From Sphingomonas lacunae (lineage in GTDB: Bacteria > Pseudomonadota > Alphaproteobacteria > Sphingomonadales > Sphingomonadaceae): a stretch of 64,000 nt of DNA. The position numbers and the translations under genes are program-made. This document shows, in pieces, positions 63,005 through 64,000 of this stretch. The DNA lies in contig NZ_CP053015.1 in the NCBI RefSeq assembly GCF_012979535.1, forward strand, positions 434,001 to 498,000, given 5' to 3'. How positions within the stretch are numbered: the stretch's first letter is position 1; every line of letters starts with the position of its first letter. Below the pieces are notes generated by a model. It saw only the letters and a list, made by a program, of their open reading frames with translations. It did not search any database and was not told where the DNA came from.

Positions 63005-63739
63005 ATGGGCGATCTGGTTCTGCGCGATGACAGGGACGGCATTGCCACCCTGACACTCAACCGCCCCGACAAGCGCAACGCGCTGAATGTGACCCTGTGG
63101 GGGGAATTGGACGCGCATATCGCCGCCATCCGCGCGGCGGGCGATGCCATCGGCGTTGTCGTGCTCAAGGCCAATGGCCCCACATTCTGCGCCGGCAATG
63201 ATCTGTCCGAACGCGGCGCACGCACGCCCGAGCGCCATTACCAGGCCAATGTCATCACTCGCCTTGCCACCCTGCCGCAGCCGGTGATCGCCGCCGTGCA
63301 GGGCGGTTGCTATACCGGCGGGTTGGAGCTGGTACTGGCCGCCGACATCATCGTCGCCGCACGCTCGGCCCTGTTCGCCGACACGCACGGCAAGTTCGCC
63401 CTCGTTCCCGCCTGGGGCATGAGCCAACGCTTGCCGCGACGGGTGGGTGAATGGAAAGCCCGAGAGATGAGCTTTACCGGCCTGCCGGTCAGCGGCGAGG
63501 AAGCAGCACGCATCGGCCTCGCCAACCATGTCGTCGACGATGAGGCGCTGAATGCGAAAGTGGCCGAACTTGCTACGGCCATCGCCGGACAGAGCCGTCA
63601 CAGCGTCTTTGCCTACAAGAAACTCTACAGCGAACAGGCCGACCTGCCGCTCAGTGCGGGCTTGGCTCATGAAGTGTTCGCCAGCGCCGGTGTCGGTCCC
63701 GACTTTGCCGAGCGGGTAGCGGGCAAGTTCGGCAAATAG
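63005..63739 (+). CDS. Enoyl-CoA hydratase/isomerase
   Basis: 244 residues from the second of two adjacent ATGs, which stands 5 bases after AGGAGG. TFCAGNDLSERG and QGGCYTGGLELVLAADI form the oxyanion hole; the second glutamate of typical hydratases is missing (FADTHGKFALVPAWG), suggesting an isomerase or other crotonase reaction. Last gene of the SnoaL-kinase-ACAD-SDR-ECH operon. Confidence 0.9.
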   Translation: MGDLVLRDDRDGIATLTLNRPDKRNALNVTLWGELDAHIAAIRAAGDAIGVVVLKANGPTFCAGNDLSERGARTPERHYQANVITRLATLPQPVIAAVQGGCYTGGLELVLAADIIVAARSALFADTHGKFALVPAWGMSQRLPRRVGEWKAREMSFTGLPVSGEEAARIGLANHVVDDEALNAKVAELATAIAGQSRHSVFAYKKLYSEQADLPLSAGLAHEVFASAGVGPDFAERVAGKFGK

Positions 63740-63751
63740 AGGCAGGAGTGT

Positions 63752-63767
63752 CCGCTCAATCGAGCGG
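63752..63767. terminator. Hairpin between convergent genes
   Basis: CCGCTC-AATC-GAGCGG, a 6-bp stem with a 4-base loop, 13 bases past the enoyl-CoA hydratase stop and overlapping the 3' end of the leftward gene. No T-tract. Confidence 0.35.
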
Positions 63768-64000
63768 CGCATTCTCCCTCATGGTCGACCATTGCCGCCC
63801 GTCGTGGCCAAAGATGATCCGCGTGCCTTGCCTCCGCAAGTTGGCGAGCCGCTCCATTGTCGCCATGCCCAGCTCGGCATCGACCACGGCGGTTTGCAGC
63901 ACCATCAGGTCGAGGTTGCGTTCGGTGTAGCAGCAGTCCCCGGCGAGCAGCACATCGCCGCCGGGCAGCTTGACGATGACGCTCTGGTGGCCATCGGTGT
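63756..64000 (-). CDS. Metallo-beta-lactamase-fold hydrolase (N-terminal part beyond window)
   Basis: The frame is open to the window edge; about 80 C-terminal residues are present. [24 protein letters not shown] is the metal-site region of MBL-fold proteins (His of the fourth motif and the bridging Asp), and GTRIIFGHD near the end supplies the final His. It looks like the lactonase (AttM/AiiA-like) subgroup. Converges on the enoyl-CoA hydratase gene. Substrate cannot be told from the fragment. Confidence 0.85.
   Translation of the reverse strand, partial: TDGHQSVIVKLPGGDVLLAGDCCYTERNLDLMVLQTAVVDAELGMATMERLANLRRQGTRIIFGHDGRQWSTMRENAPLD

Overview
The window looks like a chromosomal segment of a sphingomonad-type alphaproteobacterium (Sphingopyxis, Sphingobium or Novosphingobium-like; genus is inference). 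It is GC-rich with densely packed genes that often overlap by 1-4 bases. It carries a bacterial serine palmitoyltransferase with its dedicated acyl carrier protein, the sphingolipid signature of this group, and a fused ThiS-ThiG protein. No rRNA, tRNA, CRISPR array, transposase, integrase or phage gene was recognised, and no gene-free stretch exceeds about 300 bases.

Region 1 (1-5322) is the end of a steroid catabolic cluster: a FadE30-like acyl-CoA dehydrogenase (cut by the window edge), an IpdF-like reductase, a MaoC hydratase, a ketosteroid isomerase with the Tyr14/Asp38/Asp99 catalytic set, and a FadD3-like CoA ligase. Convergent to them is an unusual fusion of an alpha/beta hydrolase with a flavin reductase. 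Together these genes fit degradation of steroid rings C/D (HIP, the propanoate-bearing hydrindanedione).

Region 2 (5.5-30.8 kb) is mostly core genome: a LysR regulator, a TauE/SafE exporter, a long FabH-type synthase, putP, a class II aldolase, an orphan IorA-like iron-sulfur subunit, yghU, thiSG, aroQ-accB-accC, rplU-rpmA with a terminator, two GNAT enzymes, a COG3687-type diiron protein divergent from a TetR gene, obgE-(orphan ORF)-proB, a sphingolipid block (extended SDR, ACP, spt), an arsR-arsI-arsC-acr3 operon, a DUF2189 membrane protein and trmB.

Region 3 (30.8-63.7 kb) is a dense catabolic island made almost only of CoA-thioester and alicyclic-type enzymes: a tandem CoA-transferase, a cysteine-less thiolase homologue with a DUF35 partner, two amidohydrolase_2 paralogues, ten SDR proteins, two CoA ligases, three acyl-CoA dehydrogenases, two enoyl-CoA hydratases, a P450cam-like P450, an aldehyde dehydrogenase, an alcohol dehydrogenase, and three regulators (two GntR/FCD, one TetR). 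It reads as several operons: thiolase/DUF35/CoA-transferase; two amidohydrolases; a 7-gene operon leftward and a 5-gene operon rightward from a shared promoter near 45.15 kb; P450-ALDH-SDR; ligase-GntR; a 4-gene SDR/VOC operon; and SnoaL-kinase-ACAD-SDR-ECH. The last resembles the lva system, which handles 4-hydroxyacyl-CoAs by phosphorylation and elimination. Short AT-rich motifs recur in front of several of these operons, suggesting a common regulon. The substrate is not evident from sequence; a steroid or terpenoid-like alicyclic compound is the best guess. The last 245 bases hold the C-terminal part of a metallo-beta-lactamase-fold protein.
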